Assembly (NCBI GenBank): GCA_944472155.2
Contig: OX235279.1
Coordinates: 122,628,110-122,692,109 of the forward strand
Origin: Trichobilharzia szidati
Lineage: Eukaryota > Platyhelminthes > Trematoda > Strigeidida > Schistosomatidae
Direction: 5' to 3'
Length of the DNA stretch: 64,000 nucleotides
Shown: piece after piece, positions 1-10,720 of the stretch
How the letters are laid out: each line of letters starts with the position of its first letter
How positions within the stretch are numbered: the stretch's first letter is position 1
Position numbers and translations under genes: made by a program
The notes under the pieces: generated by a model
The model's database searches: none
What the model saw: only the letters and a program-made list of their open reading frames with translations
Told to the model about the DNA's origin: nothing

Positions 1-322
1 AATGCTAATAGTTTTAGCAAAGTATTACTAAACCGGAATTTACAAAATCTCAACACATATATAACAACTAAAAATGCCCCCAGACAGATGAACGATGATC
101 AAGTTAGTAAACTTTATTTTGATATCATAACAGACGTCTATTACCTTTGTTATTTGGTTTAGTTTTCTTCATTGCTATTTTTACTTTAAATATGTCCCTT
201 TAACTTGACCTATGTCTATTTTCTCACCCCCTAACTGTTTGCTTTATATATGCTGAGATTTTGTAAATTCCGGTTTAGTAATACTTTGATAACGCTATTA
301 GCATTAAATAGCGAAACGTCAG
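1..322. repeat. Inverted-repeat element, Penelope-like end with hammerhead-like motif
   Basis: Positions 1-66 are a near-perfect reverse complement of 244-306, separated by about 177 bases of unique AT-rich DNA. The right arm runs into a 6-bp stem (294-299 with 307-312, GCTATT/AATAGC) followed by CGAAACGTCAGT at 312-323. The order stem then CGAAACGTC resembles the hammerhead-type motifs known at the ends of Penelope-like elements. The upstream core is degenerate (TTGATAA where CUGANGA is expected), so cleavage activity is doubtful. The left arm runs off the window edge. No Penelope reverse transcriptase is present, so this would be an end fragment or a non-autonomous derivative. The inverted repeat is certain; the family assignment is inference. 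Confidence 0.5.
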
Positions 323-677
323 TAAAAACAATATCGTTTTGTTTTTCATTCATTGGGAAATACGAAGACCTTTGTTATAATGAACATCATATACCCAATG
401 CCCAAATTTTTTCAAACCGTTAAAAGTGAACTTGGTTTGGACATATATGTGCTCCGGTAGTTCAGTTTTGGAATGTTAACCGGCGGCAAAGTTAATCTTT
501 AAGCACCACCAACTACCAATCAGCGAATGACCTCGAACGCGCCAATCACGTGAAGGAGGCATTTTGTGTATGGAATACATATATTTCTGAAAATGATGTG
601 TTACAAAGGATACCTCCCTCTCACATTTGATAAAAATAGCTCTCAGTTTTAGGTTGGTGTATCAAGACAGCATAATC
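323..677. other. Intergenic, with a short inverted LINE-head match
   Basis: No gene is visible. About 480-560 on the minus strand resembles 1190-1250 on the plus strand (shared GGTGGTGCTTAAAG then TTAACTT). It is probably a severed 5' end of the LINE family whose head starts near 1190. Confidence 0.4.
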
Positions 678-868
678 CCATTGTGAGTAAAATTTATTTT
701 GATAAAGTCTCACGGTTTTATACAGTAATATTTACTGGACAATAAACTGTTCTCGGAACGTCGTCAGTAAATGTTACTGTATAATATTGTGAGAATTTAT
801 CAAAATAGATTTTACCCACAGTGGAATTATACTCCACCACAGTTCACAGGTTCTGTTCTTATATCAGC
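678..868. mobile_element. Foldback (hairpin) element, copy A
   Basis: Two arms of roughly 58 bp are inverted: about 678-737 and about 765-825. They share the core TATTTTGATAAA and its complement, and the short middle reads CTCGGAACGTCGTCAG. The distal end (about 828-868) matches, in reverse complement, the distal end of the cleaner copy at 6539-6718, so both belong to one family. The GGAACGTC sits where the other copy has GAAACGTC. No coding capacity and no clear target-site duplication was found for this copy. Confidence 0.6.
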
Positions 869-1189
869 AGAGTAATTTAACCACATTCTATGTATGTAAT
901 TATTTAGGTCTTCTAACCCTAACAGTAACCTTAATCTTTCCTAAACCTGCCCCTAACGTGAAAATATGCCTAAAATAACACTAATCTAGCTTGAACTAAC
1001 GCTAATGTCATCTTTAATAAGTTAAAGTAAACCTAACTTGTCATTGGCCTAAACCTTAACGTAATCTTTCCCCAACCAAAGGTGAAACTTGCTAGAAATC
1101 CCATCAAATAGCATAACACTTCTATGAGCATATTTTATTGATGATGACAGCATTATTTGCCAGGTTTCACCAACTTGTTCAGTGGTCGT
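869..1189. other. Intergenic, nothing recognised
   Basis: AT-rich sequence with runs of TAACCTTAA-like words. No open frame, repeat or RNA gene is supported. Confidence 0.5.
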
Positions 1190-2379
1190 TTCAAGGTCAT
1201 TGGTGCGGTCGCACTCCATTGGTATTCAGTGGTGCTTAAAGTTTAACTTCGCCGGAGAGGTCTTGCATGAGGCCAGTGACTATACCGGCCGATTAGACGG
1301 GATATCCCCTATTTGAAGTGGTGTCCCCTGCTTCACTTTGTCGGCATTTGCGCGGTTTAGTTGATTCGAGTTTGGACGAGTTTTGGACGTCCCAATCCAA
1401 GAGGCTGTAGGACTTCTTATGTCAGAAAATTGACAAAAACCTGAGATGTGGGGAAAAATCCAGCATTCGGTATCAATGTCATGAGTGAGAATTCTGGCCT
1501 TTCATAAAACTGGAACAGAACCACATCCCCAAGCTTCGAAACACACAACAGAGGCAAAGTGTACCCAGAAGTCTGCATGCAAAAAGCCCCAAAAATCTAA
1601 GAGGGCAAGCAGTGCCAGCATTGTGAGACCACTGGGTAATACTACAACTACGAAGAGTTGCGTTTCTGGTGAACGAACGGCTCCCAACTGCGGTGATAGC
1701 AAAGTGTAATTAACTGATTCCACTTGGTTAGTGCCAGAAAATAGGAAGCTGAAAGGGAAAAACACTGGGTTTTTTGATAAGGTCTCGACGGCCGTAAACA
1801 CCAATAACATTGTGAACCCTTAAAACCTAAATACAGTATTGTAATTTGGAACTTGTAGGAATCAAAGAAAGTAGATCCAGTTGCCCGACATGCTGATGAT
1901 CTCTAGGTAGTTAGCTCCATCATTCCTGAAATCTCCTGAAAAAATAAATGGAGTTCACCCAAGGAAAGTTATCAAAATCGGTAAAGGAAACGCTGATGCA
2001 ACGGAAAGTTCCCCTTGACTGATGAAGATAGTACTGTGGAACGAAATGGAGGAAAGTATTTTTCCAAATAACGCATTCGAGGTCAAGGACAAAAAGATGA
2101 GAATTAGGCCCGACTGGCCTCTGGAAGGTAGAATTGAGCGAAGAGAAGTCGTGGCTGAATTAAAGGCCCGAATAAAAAGAAAGTGAAAAAGACCTCAAAC
2201 TGTTGGGTTTTCGGGTAGTGAGGTCTCGGAAACCTATGTTGCCCAGACCTCTGTTCATAGATCGAGTGAACACACAGGTCTCTCAGTATGCTGCACGAAC
2301 GCTTGTAGTCTTAGGAATAAGCTTCCCGAACTAAGAGTGCTGACTGAGGTACTACAGCCGGATGTGATTGCTATCACTG

Positions 2380-2729
2380 TTTAGATGTTGACGGTATCGA
2401 CGTTCGCGTGTTGTACGGATTATACTAACGCAAGATCTTATACCAACAACCACTATAGTGTTCGTTCTTCGAGTACCAAATGGTAAAGCAAAAGACCAGA
2501 TTTTGTCGTCCAAATACGATATATATTTTGGGACCAAATCGCGGGTAGGAATGAATGCTTAGCTAGCTAGTAATCGTGCACGCACGTGACACGACGAAGC
2601 ACCAAATGGCGGGGATGCTTGACCGTAAGCCTTCAGCTAAACAAGTCGACTTAAACAGTGATGGTCAGCATCCAATGTTGAGTGATGATTGCTGTGGTTA
2701 ATAATTTTGGGGAATTATTTACCGCTACA
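2380..2729 (-). repeat. 3' LTR of the Gypsy element at 2380-5698
   Basis: Direct repeat of 5347-5698 with few differences, mostly small indels at the outer end (2386-2402 against 5353-5370). On the minus strand it starts TGTAGCGGTAAATAA. A third, truncated copy occurs at 23105-23302. Confidence 0.9.
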
Positions 2730-2752
2730 GCTCACTCCCCCCCTAGTGGGGT
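2730..2752 (-). promoter_or_regulatory. Polypurine tract of the Gypsy element
   Basis: The minus strand reads AGGGGGGGAGTGAGC immediately before the 3' LTR, the position and composition expected for the plus-strand primer of an LTR retrotransposon. Confidence 0.75.
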
Positions 2753-3179
2753 TGTGAGGACCCTAAGACATGACCAGCCGGAAGTAAAAAAATCTCGATG
2801 GTTCCCTGACGGGTGAAAAAAATCTTCCGAGCGGCTTGATGGAGTGCCTGCTGGTCTGTCTTCCTATGCTAATAGGGTGTCTGTACATAGCTTCCCGGAT
2901 GTTGTTCGTTGGATCCCGTGCTTCGTTTGTTTCCTGTCCAGTGCCCGTTGCACCTGGAAAAGAAAACAAGACTGCTGAGAACCTTGTCAAGAAAAATGTA
3001 CCAAATTAGCGTTTTTTACAAAAAATGAAGTGCATCTACTATACAGTAAAATAATGTAAAGTTCAAAATATCGGGAAAAAAAATATACATTTTATATAAT
3101 TTTATGTACGGTTATAGGAAAAATATCATTTACTTGTGTTAAATGACGCAACATAAAAAACAATTGATGTGTCACTCAG

Positions 3180-4437
3180 TTATGTGAAATAGGTGTGAAG
3201 GTATTCTGGGAATCTAACGTGACGTCCAGAACGCGTTTTCTTAGAGTGATCGACCGAAGTAGCCAGTGGGCGAATGCCCTGACAGTCAATAGTGTGACTC
3301 AGAAAATCGAGTGAGTCAACGCCTATCTGACACTTCTGTATATTGATGGTAACACCATGTTGGCGTAACCTTTCAAATGCCAAGTCCAAGTGTCTAAGGT
3401 GAGTTTCCTTATCTGGACTGGCAATGAGGCAGTCGTCTAAGTATGCGTATACAAAGTCGAGACCGCGAAATACTTCGTTGATGAAGCGTTGGAATGTTTG
3501 GGCCGCATTCCGGAGGCCAAATGGCATACGTAGGAATTCAAAAAGTCCGAAAGGCGTGATGATAGCCGTTTTCGGAATATCTTCCGTTGCCATGGGGATT
3601 TGGTTATATGCTTTAACCAAGTCGACTTTAGAGAATATGGATGCTCCAGATAACGTTGCCGTCAAGTCGTGTATGTGAGGCAAAGGGTAGCAATCAGGAG
3701 TTGTTTTGGCGTTCACTCGCCGGTAATCACCAGTGGGTCGCCAATCGTTGCTATCCTTTTTCGGTACCATATGCAACGGGGATGCCCATGGACTATTCGA
3801 TGGCCGAATGATGCCAAGGGTGAGCATATGATCGAATTCGTTTCTGGCAATTCTCAGTTTATCAGGGGCCAGTCGTCGTGCTTTAGATGTCACGGGCTGT
3901 CCTGAGGTTATGATGTGGTGCATAACATTGCTGGTTATACACGGGAGGTCGTTAGATGGGCAATTCAGTTCCGGATATTTGTCAACAATCGGTTGAAAAG
4001 TTGGATCGAGGATTGCTTTCATCTTAACGATTGACAAGCTGGGGCCACTGTAAGTTATGCCTTTGATAGACAAACTAGTAGTGTTGTCAATTAATCGTTT
4101 ACGGCGGACGTCTACGAGCAAATCATGATGATTAAGTAGGTCCGTGCCAATGATGGGCATTGTGACGTCAGCGATTAGGAAAATCCACTGAATAGGTTTG
4201 CGTAAACCTACGTTCAGATAGACGTATTTCCGACCATAGGTTGCAATTGGTTTTCCATTTTCAGCCTGTAGGTTGAAGTTAGGATCCTTCTGTCGATCTG
4301 CTGCTGTAGCAGGAAGGACGCTGACTTCGGCGCCTGTGTCGACTAGATATCTAGTCTGGCTAATTACATCATGGATGTAAAGTAAGCGGCTAGTGCCACC
4401 GGCGACGGTTGCCGCTAACGCGTGCCGGCGGGATAGT
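3180..4437 (-). CDS. pol: Gypsy Pol: protease and reverse transcriptase, RNase H and integrase deleted
   Basis: The frame is open from about 4437 through the aspartic protease motif DTGAEVS (about 4320-4340), although the first ATG is at 4160. The reverse transcriptase follows, with [11 protein letters not shown], the D of [27 protein letters not shown] and the catalytic YLDD in [13 protein letters not shown], so the active-site triad is intact. Normally the connection region, RNase H and integrase would follow. Here the protein goes from the RT thumb ([10 protein letters not shown]) straight to [15 protein letters not shown], which resembles the extreme C-terminus of Pol in this clade. I infer one large deletion that preserved the reading frame. 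Gag lies upstream in another frame, so Pol expression would need a ribosomal frameshift. Confidence 0.85.
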
Positions 4438-5233
4438 TTCCCACAGACTTGGAGGCTTTGCCGAAATCACAAGGTTTTCGACAACATTTCGCTTCCTTGC
4501 CATAGGTGTTGTGATACCAACACCAGTCAGGATTTTTGACAGAACGTGTGTTGGACTTAGATCGTCCACGTACGTTTAGCCGTTGAGGGGATTTAGAACG
4601 ACGGTAGGAGGAATTGCTAGGCTTGTTTGACCTAAGCATCTGCTGGACGGAGTTGATTAACTCTATCATTGCAGAATCCTTCCTCGAAGTCTGTTCGGTA
4701 ACTGAGTATACTTCAGTAACTGGCCGTTTCGTTATCTCTAGAATTCTATCTGCAGAGACAGCTAAATCATCTATGAGAACACTTTGAAGTGTCACAAGTA
4801 CAGTCTGAACTGACTGTGGCAGTTTGGATAAAAATAATTCTCTGAACAGTCCTTCATCGAACTGACTTTGGCCAATGATCTCTTTCATTCTTGCCAGCAT
4901 GCTCACGGCTGACTGATCTCCTAACTCGATGTTACGAAATAACTCATCCAGACGTTGTCGATCTGTGAGAACGTTTCTCTTGAGGATGGATGCTTTTAGC
5001 AACTCGTACGAGTTACTTACCGACATCTGCAGAGTTACGCACCTGCTGAATTCCCGCGGTAGGGCGTGAATAACTGCAAGGAACTGTGAACGTTGATCAG
5101 TTATGCCATGTTCACAAAAATCAGACTCAGCAATCTGAAACCACGTTTCAGCATTATCTGGCCAAAATGGTACTAGCTGAATAGTTTTGGCGGTTGAGCG
5201 AATCTGAATAACCTTGGGGGTAGGATCACTCAT
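4415..5233 (-). CDS. gag: Gypsy Gag-like protein with CHCC motif
   Basis: The open frame extends to 5278, but the likely start is the internal ATG at 5233 (MSDPTPKV), giving about 272 residues. Gag packages element RNA in cytoplasmic particles. [14 protein letters not shown] near the N-terminus is a typical capsid-like segment. The C-terminus carries [18 protein letters not shown], a Cys-His-Cys-Cys arrangement instead of the usual CCHC knuckle, a hallmark of the CsRn1/Kabuki clade. The end overlaps the start of the pro-pol frame. No internal stop is seen. Confidence 0.8.
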   Translation of the reverse strand: MSDPTPKVIQIRSTAKTIQLVPFWPDNAETWFQIAESDFCEHGITDQRSQFLAVIHALPREFSRCVTLQMSVSNSYELLKASILKRNVLTDRQRLDELFRNIELGDQSAVSMLARMKEIIGQSQFDEGLFRELFLSKLPQSVQTVLVTLQSVLIDDLAVSADRILEITKRPVTEVYSVTEQTSRKDSAMIELINSVQQMLRSNKPSNSSYRRSKSPQRLNVRGRSKSNTRSVKNPDWCWYHNTYGKEAKCCRKPCDFGKASKSVGNYPAGTR

Positions 5234-5327
5234 GACGAAAAGTATGCCGATAACAGTATAGTACAAGAATAAACACAAAAAGGGACGAACTCACCGGGTT
5301 TATCTGCGCGTGAATTGAAGATGTAGT

Positions 5328-5345
5328 TCGTGGTTGGGCTCACCA
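5328..5345 (-). promoter_or_regulatory. Primer-binding site of the Gypsy element
   Basis: The minus strand reads TGGTGAGCCCAACCACGA one base downstream of the 5' LTR. The TGG start complements a tRNA CCA end. The first ten bases match the site in the palindrome at 11786-11803, and the rest differs. Confidence 0.7.
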
Positions 5346-5346
5346 G

Positions 5347-5698
5347 TTTAGGTGATTGATGGTATCGAACGTTCGCGTGTTGTACGGATTATACTAACGC
5401 AAGATCTTATACCAACAACCACTATAGTGTTCGTTCTTCGAGTACCAAATGGTAAAGCAAAAGACCAGATTTTGTCGTCCAAATACGATATATATTTTGG
5501 GACCAAATCGCGGGTAGGAATGAATGCTTAGCTAGCTAGTAATCGTGCACGCACGTGACACGACGAAGCACCAAATGGCGGGGATGCTTGACCGTAAGCC
5601 TTCAGCTAAACAAGTCGACTTAAACAGTGATGGTCAGCATCCAATGTTGAGTGATTATTGCTGTGGTTAATAATTTTGGGGAATTATTTACCGCTACA
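5347..5698 (-). repeat. 5' LTR of the Gypsy element at 2380-5698
   Basis: 352 bp, a direct repeat of 2380-2729. It is followed by the ACTG target duplication and then by the continuation of the interrupted LINE-A endonuclease frame (ACTGAAACATGG, reading TETW). Confidence 0.9.
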
Positions 5699-6538
5699 AC
5701 TGAAACATGGTTGTTTATGGGTACAGACTTAACTTTACTCATACCTGGGTACATCTGCATTCGAGCGGATAGAGTAAGTAGTCGGAAAGGTGGGAGGAGG
5801 TCGCTCTCTATATTCGAGATGACATAGGAATTAGGTCGACGTTTTCGGAAACTCATGACAGTGGCACCTGTGAAGCCGCAGGTTGTGTCATTAACTTGAA
5901 CAAAGGCACTGTAACGATAGAGGTTATTTATAGAAGTCCTGCCAGCCAAGCTGATGATTTCGTACTAAATCACCTCAGGATCTAGACTAGTAGAAACAGA
6001 TGTTTAATAGTAGGTGACTTTATTGCTAGACACGTTTATTGGGAGGAATTAACATCAACTACTTCGTACACTTGTTTCAACGGGGAACTCATACCGACAG
6101 CGCCTGAATGCTCACTTCTGCAGCATACAGATGCGCCAACACGATACCACATTGAACATGATCCGTTCAATCTAAACTTGGTGCTAATTCGCCAGAAGGA
6201 GGAAGTCGGTGACATTAGGTGCCTGGCGCCGCTAGGCAGTAGCGACCATATAGTTATCACTTTCATGTTTAGGATTCACGCTATCATATATAGGTCAACA
6301 GCTGCTCGTCCAAACATTTGGAAAGTGAGCATACCTGCAATCCGAGTTGCGGCGACCGTAGCTGACTGGACTGTTGACACACACCAGACTGTCGAGGAGA
6401 CTTAGATGAGATTCAGAAATACACTAGATTGCGTCACATAACCCTTTGTACCTTGGTCTATGCCTCGAAAACCATTGCATAAACCACCTTTGATTAGTAA
6501 TGAAATCAGGAGGTTATAAAGAAAAGGAAAGAGCGTTG

Positions 6539-6718
6539 ATATAAGTATAAAACTTGGGCACTGTGGTAGAGTATAACTCCATTATGGATAAGATTTTATT
6601 TTGATAAATCACACAGTGTTGTACAGTTATATTAACTGATGACGTTTCGAGCACAAACTGTTGCTCATAATCATATCAAGTTGAACTGTGTGACTTATCA
6701 AAATAAAATCTTATCCAT
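6539..6718. mobile_element. Foldback (hairpin) element, copy B, with 15-bp target duplication
   Basis: A 180-bp insertion in the LINE-A relic is flanked by AAAGGAAAGAGCGTT at 6524-6538 and 6719-6733. Inside, an arm at about 6580-6630 (ATGGATAAGATTTTATTTTG onward) is inverted at about 6680-6718. The middle on the minus strand reads GAGCA, eight bases, TGCTC, then GAAACGTCATCAG: a hairpin directly followed by the GAAACGTC seen in Penelope-type hammerheads. Upstream of the hairpin ATGATTA stands where CUGANGA would be. The long target duplication fits target-primed retrotransposition better than a cut-and-paste transposase. It is non-coding. Relatives lie at 678-868 and, as a decayed end, near 28568-28680. 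Confidence 0.75.
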
Positions 6719-7261
6719 AAAGGAAAGAGCGTTTAGGACAGGTTTACTGTGACTGGGATGGATGAGTTTCGGATAGAATACCGCAGAATTCGAGACCTTT
6801 GCAAGTATAAAATTGACAAAAGTCGAATAGAGTATGAGAGACAGTAAGTACTGAATTCCCGGCATTATCTAAAAGGAGCACTCGTATATCAAACGCAGGA
6901 CTAAAATTAGCAGTGGTATACCGTCCCTCATTAGCAATACTAGAGAGGCGGCCGAGTCAAACGAAACAAAAGCTGAAAAGCTCTCAGAATACTTTCCCGA
7001 TGTCTTTCTGTCTAATCGTACTGCTCAGGGGTATAAGGATTTTATTGCTGTAGCTACTAAAATGCCCCTAACTGTGGTAGAGGATGCAGTGGTTCTCAAA
7101 CTGCTGTCTAAAATGAAGCCATGTAAATCACCTGGACTAAATGGACTTCACCCTAGACTGCTAATTCCCTAGGCGGATATAATATACATTCCACTTACGA
7201 AGATTTTTCAAATGTCTCTGACCCAGGCTAGGCTGTCCAGGGACTGGAAAGATATCAATAT

Positions 7262-7345
7262 ATATTTAATCCTGTTTCTGCAGGAACATACCAATTGTAC
7301 AGGCATGGATAAGTTATTATATAAATTACACATGTTTCGATGTGT
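7262..7345 (-). repeat. 3'-end fragment of the 'tail' LINE family
   Basis: This is the reverse complement of the motif seen at 35105-35165, 49380-49430, 52405-52455 and 52915-52965 (core CTTATCCATGCCTGTACAA). It is a short 5'-truncated copy lying at the break of LINE-A. Confidence 0.65.
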
Positions 7346-7430
7346 GTCATTTATTTATTCTAACTGGTGCTCTTTATTGTTCTCTTCTTTCTCCTTTTTT
7401 GATTTCTTTCATCTTATATGGCTTGCCCCA

Positions 7431-8214
7431 TTCCGATAAGGACAACTTTGTCAAGTATGCCGATGATCTGAATTCTTCCATGCCGGTGACTTCTCAATTA
7501 GACTGTCCCAAAATGAATAACTTCTTATTAGGAACTAATCAGTGTTCCTGGTGAAATGGTCTTCAGCTAAATCTGCTGAGAACGTGAGGGAATAATAATG
7601 ATAAGAATCCTATGCTACTTTACTACTCCCCCTTCATCTCTCCTTATCTACCTAAGAAAGTTTTAGAAATAGTGCTAAGAGCACTAAAAGCTGTCATTAG
7701 AGCAAGTGCAGTGGCTCTAGACCGATTTCCTGATACTGTTGTAGATAGACGATTGAACTCAGGCAAAAAATTAGCGAAATCATCTGGCCAGCCTCTTAGT
7801 TTCCTCTTGATACACAACTCTCTCCTTGCGTTTCATCAGGTAGCACTAGAAGCAACTGCAGAAGGTTTTGTGGTCGGACTGCTAAGTATAAAAACTCCAC
7901 AGTGCCTTATTTGGTACACACTGTGTGGTCAGAAAAATGATAGGCATGACACAATTACTACTTTTTGAGAAAATCTGAGTAAACGGCCCTTTTAGTTGCC
8001 TTTTATTTATGTATTTCTGTTGATATTTCTACTTTAGTTTTAATTTTACATCCATATTTCTACTGAATAGTATTATCAATGTACGCGGTTTCTAAATCAT
8101 TTTTCCTCGTATTGTGCAATGTAAGGTGAAAAATGGGTGCAATATTTTATAACACACCAAAAATTCCACATTGCGCCAAAAGTGATGTTTGGAATAAATC
8201 CATTATCATTAGGA
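7431..8214 (+). pseudogene. LINE C-terminal fragment (LINE-B, copy 1)
   Basis: The frame contains the reverse transcriptase catalytic motif (FVKYADDLNSS) at about 7446-7490 and, after an internal loss, a C-terminal region at 7612-7968. The C-terminal part aligns by eye with the protein at 32331-32669 (shared STxPYL followed by a conserved Leu-Cys). The non-coding 3' end finishes near 8214 in TTTGGAATAAATCCATTATC, matching the 3' end at 33000-33027. It is a 5'-truncated, inactive copy. The clade is not certain; it differs from the CR1-like elements elsewhere in the window. Confidence 0.65.
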
Positions 8215-9459
8215 TGTCGTCAGGGATAACTCATGGCAGTACGCCTTGTATTTACTAAATGAACGGAAGTAGAGAGGGCTGTGGACCTGCAGCACAAGTC
8301 GCGGTATGTGGGACTGACACTTCAGACTAAGCCACGCCAACAGTGCCAGGCGACAGTAGGCACCTGTTACCGAAAGCACGGAGGGAGAAGAACGCCAATG
8401 AATGGAATCATGTGGTCTGCCTCGAAGGGCGAGGCAGAATCATGGTACAGGATACCCTGAAAAGTGTGGAAATACCATTGTTCCAAAGCGCAAATGCCGG
8501 TCAAAGCAAAACTAGTTATCCCGAGATGCCTATGAGCTTCCCTAAAGAGAAGGGATTATAGGTTCCATACTCAATCCCAATCACCAACACAACCTCGAGC
8601 CAGTCACCACAGTTTTAGACAGGCGACTGTCTACAACCATAATTATTCATAGCCTGTAGAGAATCGCCCAAGAGGCTGACGCCACGGCATGTCGGTTGGT
8701 GGGCTTTCTTAAAGTCATGCTAATCAAGAAAAGACTGAGAATAATACAGTCGTGAACAGAACTCATGTCCTTGAGGGATTGGATATGTGCATCCGTGCAG
8801 ACTTACACCTAGCAGACAGTACCAAAAGACAGTCAACTGAAGTTACACGAACAACGAGAAAATCCTCGCTGCTTGGGATTTTGAGCGGTGAAATTCCTAA
8901 TTTTGATGGTTACTAATCCCCTTTGGGTATATCACTGAAGCACCAAAATTACCAGTGAACTACACTAATATTCACAATCCGTGGAATAAATGAACTTAGC
9001 TGAGCAGTGTGGCTGGCTTTGAATCTTGGATGTCATAGCCACTACTTAGTCTTGGCCAAGGTGAAAAAATCATTGACATCGAAGTCGACCTTCAGAAGTT
9101 CACTGGTTGCAGGGTGAACAAACTAAGCAGAAGAGAACGAAGGGTGGTTATTCGCACGAAGAAGTTCATAGCCTTGTGAAGCACAGAGGCTTCCGTACAC
9201 AAAACTGGGTCAAGCGAATTTCTACTCTGTATACTGGAATAGAAGAGACAAAACAGTGGACAGCAGGAACCAGACATTAATGTATTAGGGCCTCATGGCC
9301 GCCGATTTTGGCGCACAGTCACCCAACCAAATGGGCCTTAAAACGCTGTCTGCAGACATTTCCTTCGACCATGAGGTGACAGGGCCCTCCATTTTGTTGT
9401 CTTCATTCTCGCATGTCAAGAAAGCTACGCGCTTTGATTTCTAGCACCTCTCCCCAACC
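8215..9459. other. Intergenic, nothing recognised
   Basis: Less AT-rich than its surroundings (notably 8240-8560 and 9280-9400). Several short open frames exist, but none shows a recognisable domain, splice context or repeat partner in the window. Confidence 0.4.
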
Positions 9460-10720
9460 ATGCACATGGCTGTCTTCCATGGTGAAGATGTGAATCTCAT
9501 TCAACATCTTCATCCTCTTGGAAGAAGTGATCACATGGTGACTGCATTCAAGTTTGCAGCTGCTGCAGTAACGCAGACGGATACTCTCAGTGTGACCAGA
9601 CATGGTGAAGGCAGACACGAAGTTCATCACTTTCTCCTTTTCATCCAAGGACTAAGATTTCAATCCAGAACGTCGTATGAAGGTCCCATGGTATAAATGT
9701 AGGCAATTCCTCAGCTGGTGGTCCGTTCAGAAGGCTCGAAAACACCTTCTCCATGCGCGAACCGGAAGGATCATGAACGACTAAGGCGTTGACACGAGTA
9801 CTGGTACGCATTTATCAGACCAGGAGGCAGCAAGGTGCAGTAGAAAACACAGCCATTGCAGGAATGTTATGGCCATTAATCGAGTGTGAAATGCATTTAC
9901 CTCAAAACGCAGCGATACGGCCCAGGAGCAATGTTGTCACTTAAACCTTAGGTATAAGGTTTCCATCGAAGTTCAGCTACACCAACAAACCAAAAAGGAT
10001 CGGGAAAAAACCAAGTCAGTGGCAGCCCGTCCTTGTGGATTCTGTACGCGAGTGCCACAACTGTCCGTAGCATAGTCCCTAGCCACGCCACGTGATTTAT
10101 GCAAAAACACAGTGCCACATTATCTGAGCAAACTGGACAAGAAAGTCAATAGGACCTAATTAAATTCACATAAGTCCTATCAAGGAGTTGGCAATTGACA
10201 TAGTCAGCTGATTTACTACGAACTTTGCGCCACCTGTCCGGCGATCAGTACTCCACAGTAACCCGCAATCACGAGAGAGTATCTGAAAAGTATAGAGAGA
10301 TTACTGGAGAAAGCGTTAATGGCTTATTTGGAAAATACAAACACCGTAAGACTAAACAGAGCAGATATTCAAGGGGAAACTGTCTTGTCTGAAAAATCTT
10401 ACGGCGAGGGGGAAGCTTGGTGAAGTTCAAGGAAAGCAAGGAACCAATTGACATTGTTCCCATAGAAACTGGCGTAACTTTAAACAAAGTGCCTCACACA
10501 AGACTCACCGGAAAATCCGAAAGTATGGAATCATGGGCTGCTAGATAAACCTTAGTAAGTAGTCATTTGTAATGAGGAGATAGAGATTTGGGATCGTCTC
10601 AAAATGCAATTCCTGACCCATGGTGTGCTGTTGTGCACCATAAGGTCCTGTACTCAACCCCTCGTATATATGCTTCATATGAATGAATTACCTGGGTTCA
10701 TGGAATCTCAAATGGTTCCT
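9460..10720 (+). pseudogene. Strongly decayed LINE relic (endonuclease to reverse transcriptase)
   Basis: The frame at 9460-9600 reads HLHPLGRSDHMVTAFKF, which is the end of a LINE endonuclease. At about 10440-10545 a broken frame reads EPIDIVP, then NKVPHTRL and KYGIMG, matching the palm A region of LINE reverse transcriptases. At about 10640-10700 a relic of the PQGxxLxPLL block and MNELP is visible. All frames are interrupted. Too decayed to assign to a family; the segment between the two anchors (9700-10430) has nothing clear. Confidence 0.55.

Larger units (their letters stand above)
2380..5698 (-). mobile_element. Ty3/Gypsy LTR retrotransposon, CsRn1/Boudicca-like, internally deleted
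   Basis: This LTR element has LTRs of 350 bp (2380-2729) and 352 bp (5347-5698) and inserts into the endonuclease of LINE-A with a 4-bp target duplication, ACTG (2376-2379 and 5699-5702). Reading the minus strand, the primer-binding site starts TGGTGAGCCC one base after the 5' LTR, and a G-rich polypurine tract sits directly before the 3' LTR. The Gag frame has a CHCC motif typical of the CsRn1/Kabuki clade. Pol keeps protease and reverse transcriptase but then joins directly to a short C-terminal tail, so RNase H and integrase are missing. At 3.3 kb it is shorter than an intact member of this clade (roughly 5-6 kb, from memory). It could move only with enzymes supplied by a relative. Confidence 0.9.
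1190..7258 (+). mobile_element. Decayed CR1-like LINE (LINE-A), split by two insertions
   Basis: This is the shell of a non-LTR retrotransposon. An ORF1 C-terminal relic lies at about 2095-2250 (frame reading IRPDWPLEGRIERREVV, with FSGS near the end); it matches the ORF1 C-terminus of the LINE at 23968-27945. An endonuclease relic runs to 2379 (frame ending LQPDVIAIT) and resumes at 5699 (TETWLFMGTDL), later showing LIVGDF and LGSSDH motifs to about 6260. The N-terminal part of the reverse transcriptase is at about 6915-7258 (MKPCKSPGLNGLHP, then LSRDWKDI). Many stops and frameshifts show it is dead. It is interrupted by a Gypsy element (2380-5698) and a foldback element (6539-6718), and is cut at about 7258 where another LINE tail begins. 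Confidence 0.8.

Noticed and set aside
1485..1709. Basic 74-residue frame as a separate gene
   Set aside because: It lies in the 5' part of LINE-A, before its ORF1 relic, and is best read as broken ORF1 sequence.
2018..2055. CTGATGA followed by CGAAAT, read as a hammerhead
   Set aside because: The bases between do not form a stem II. A chance match in LINE-A.
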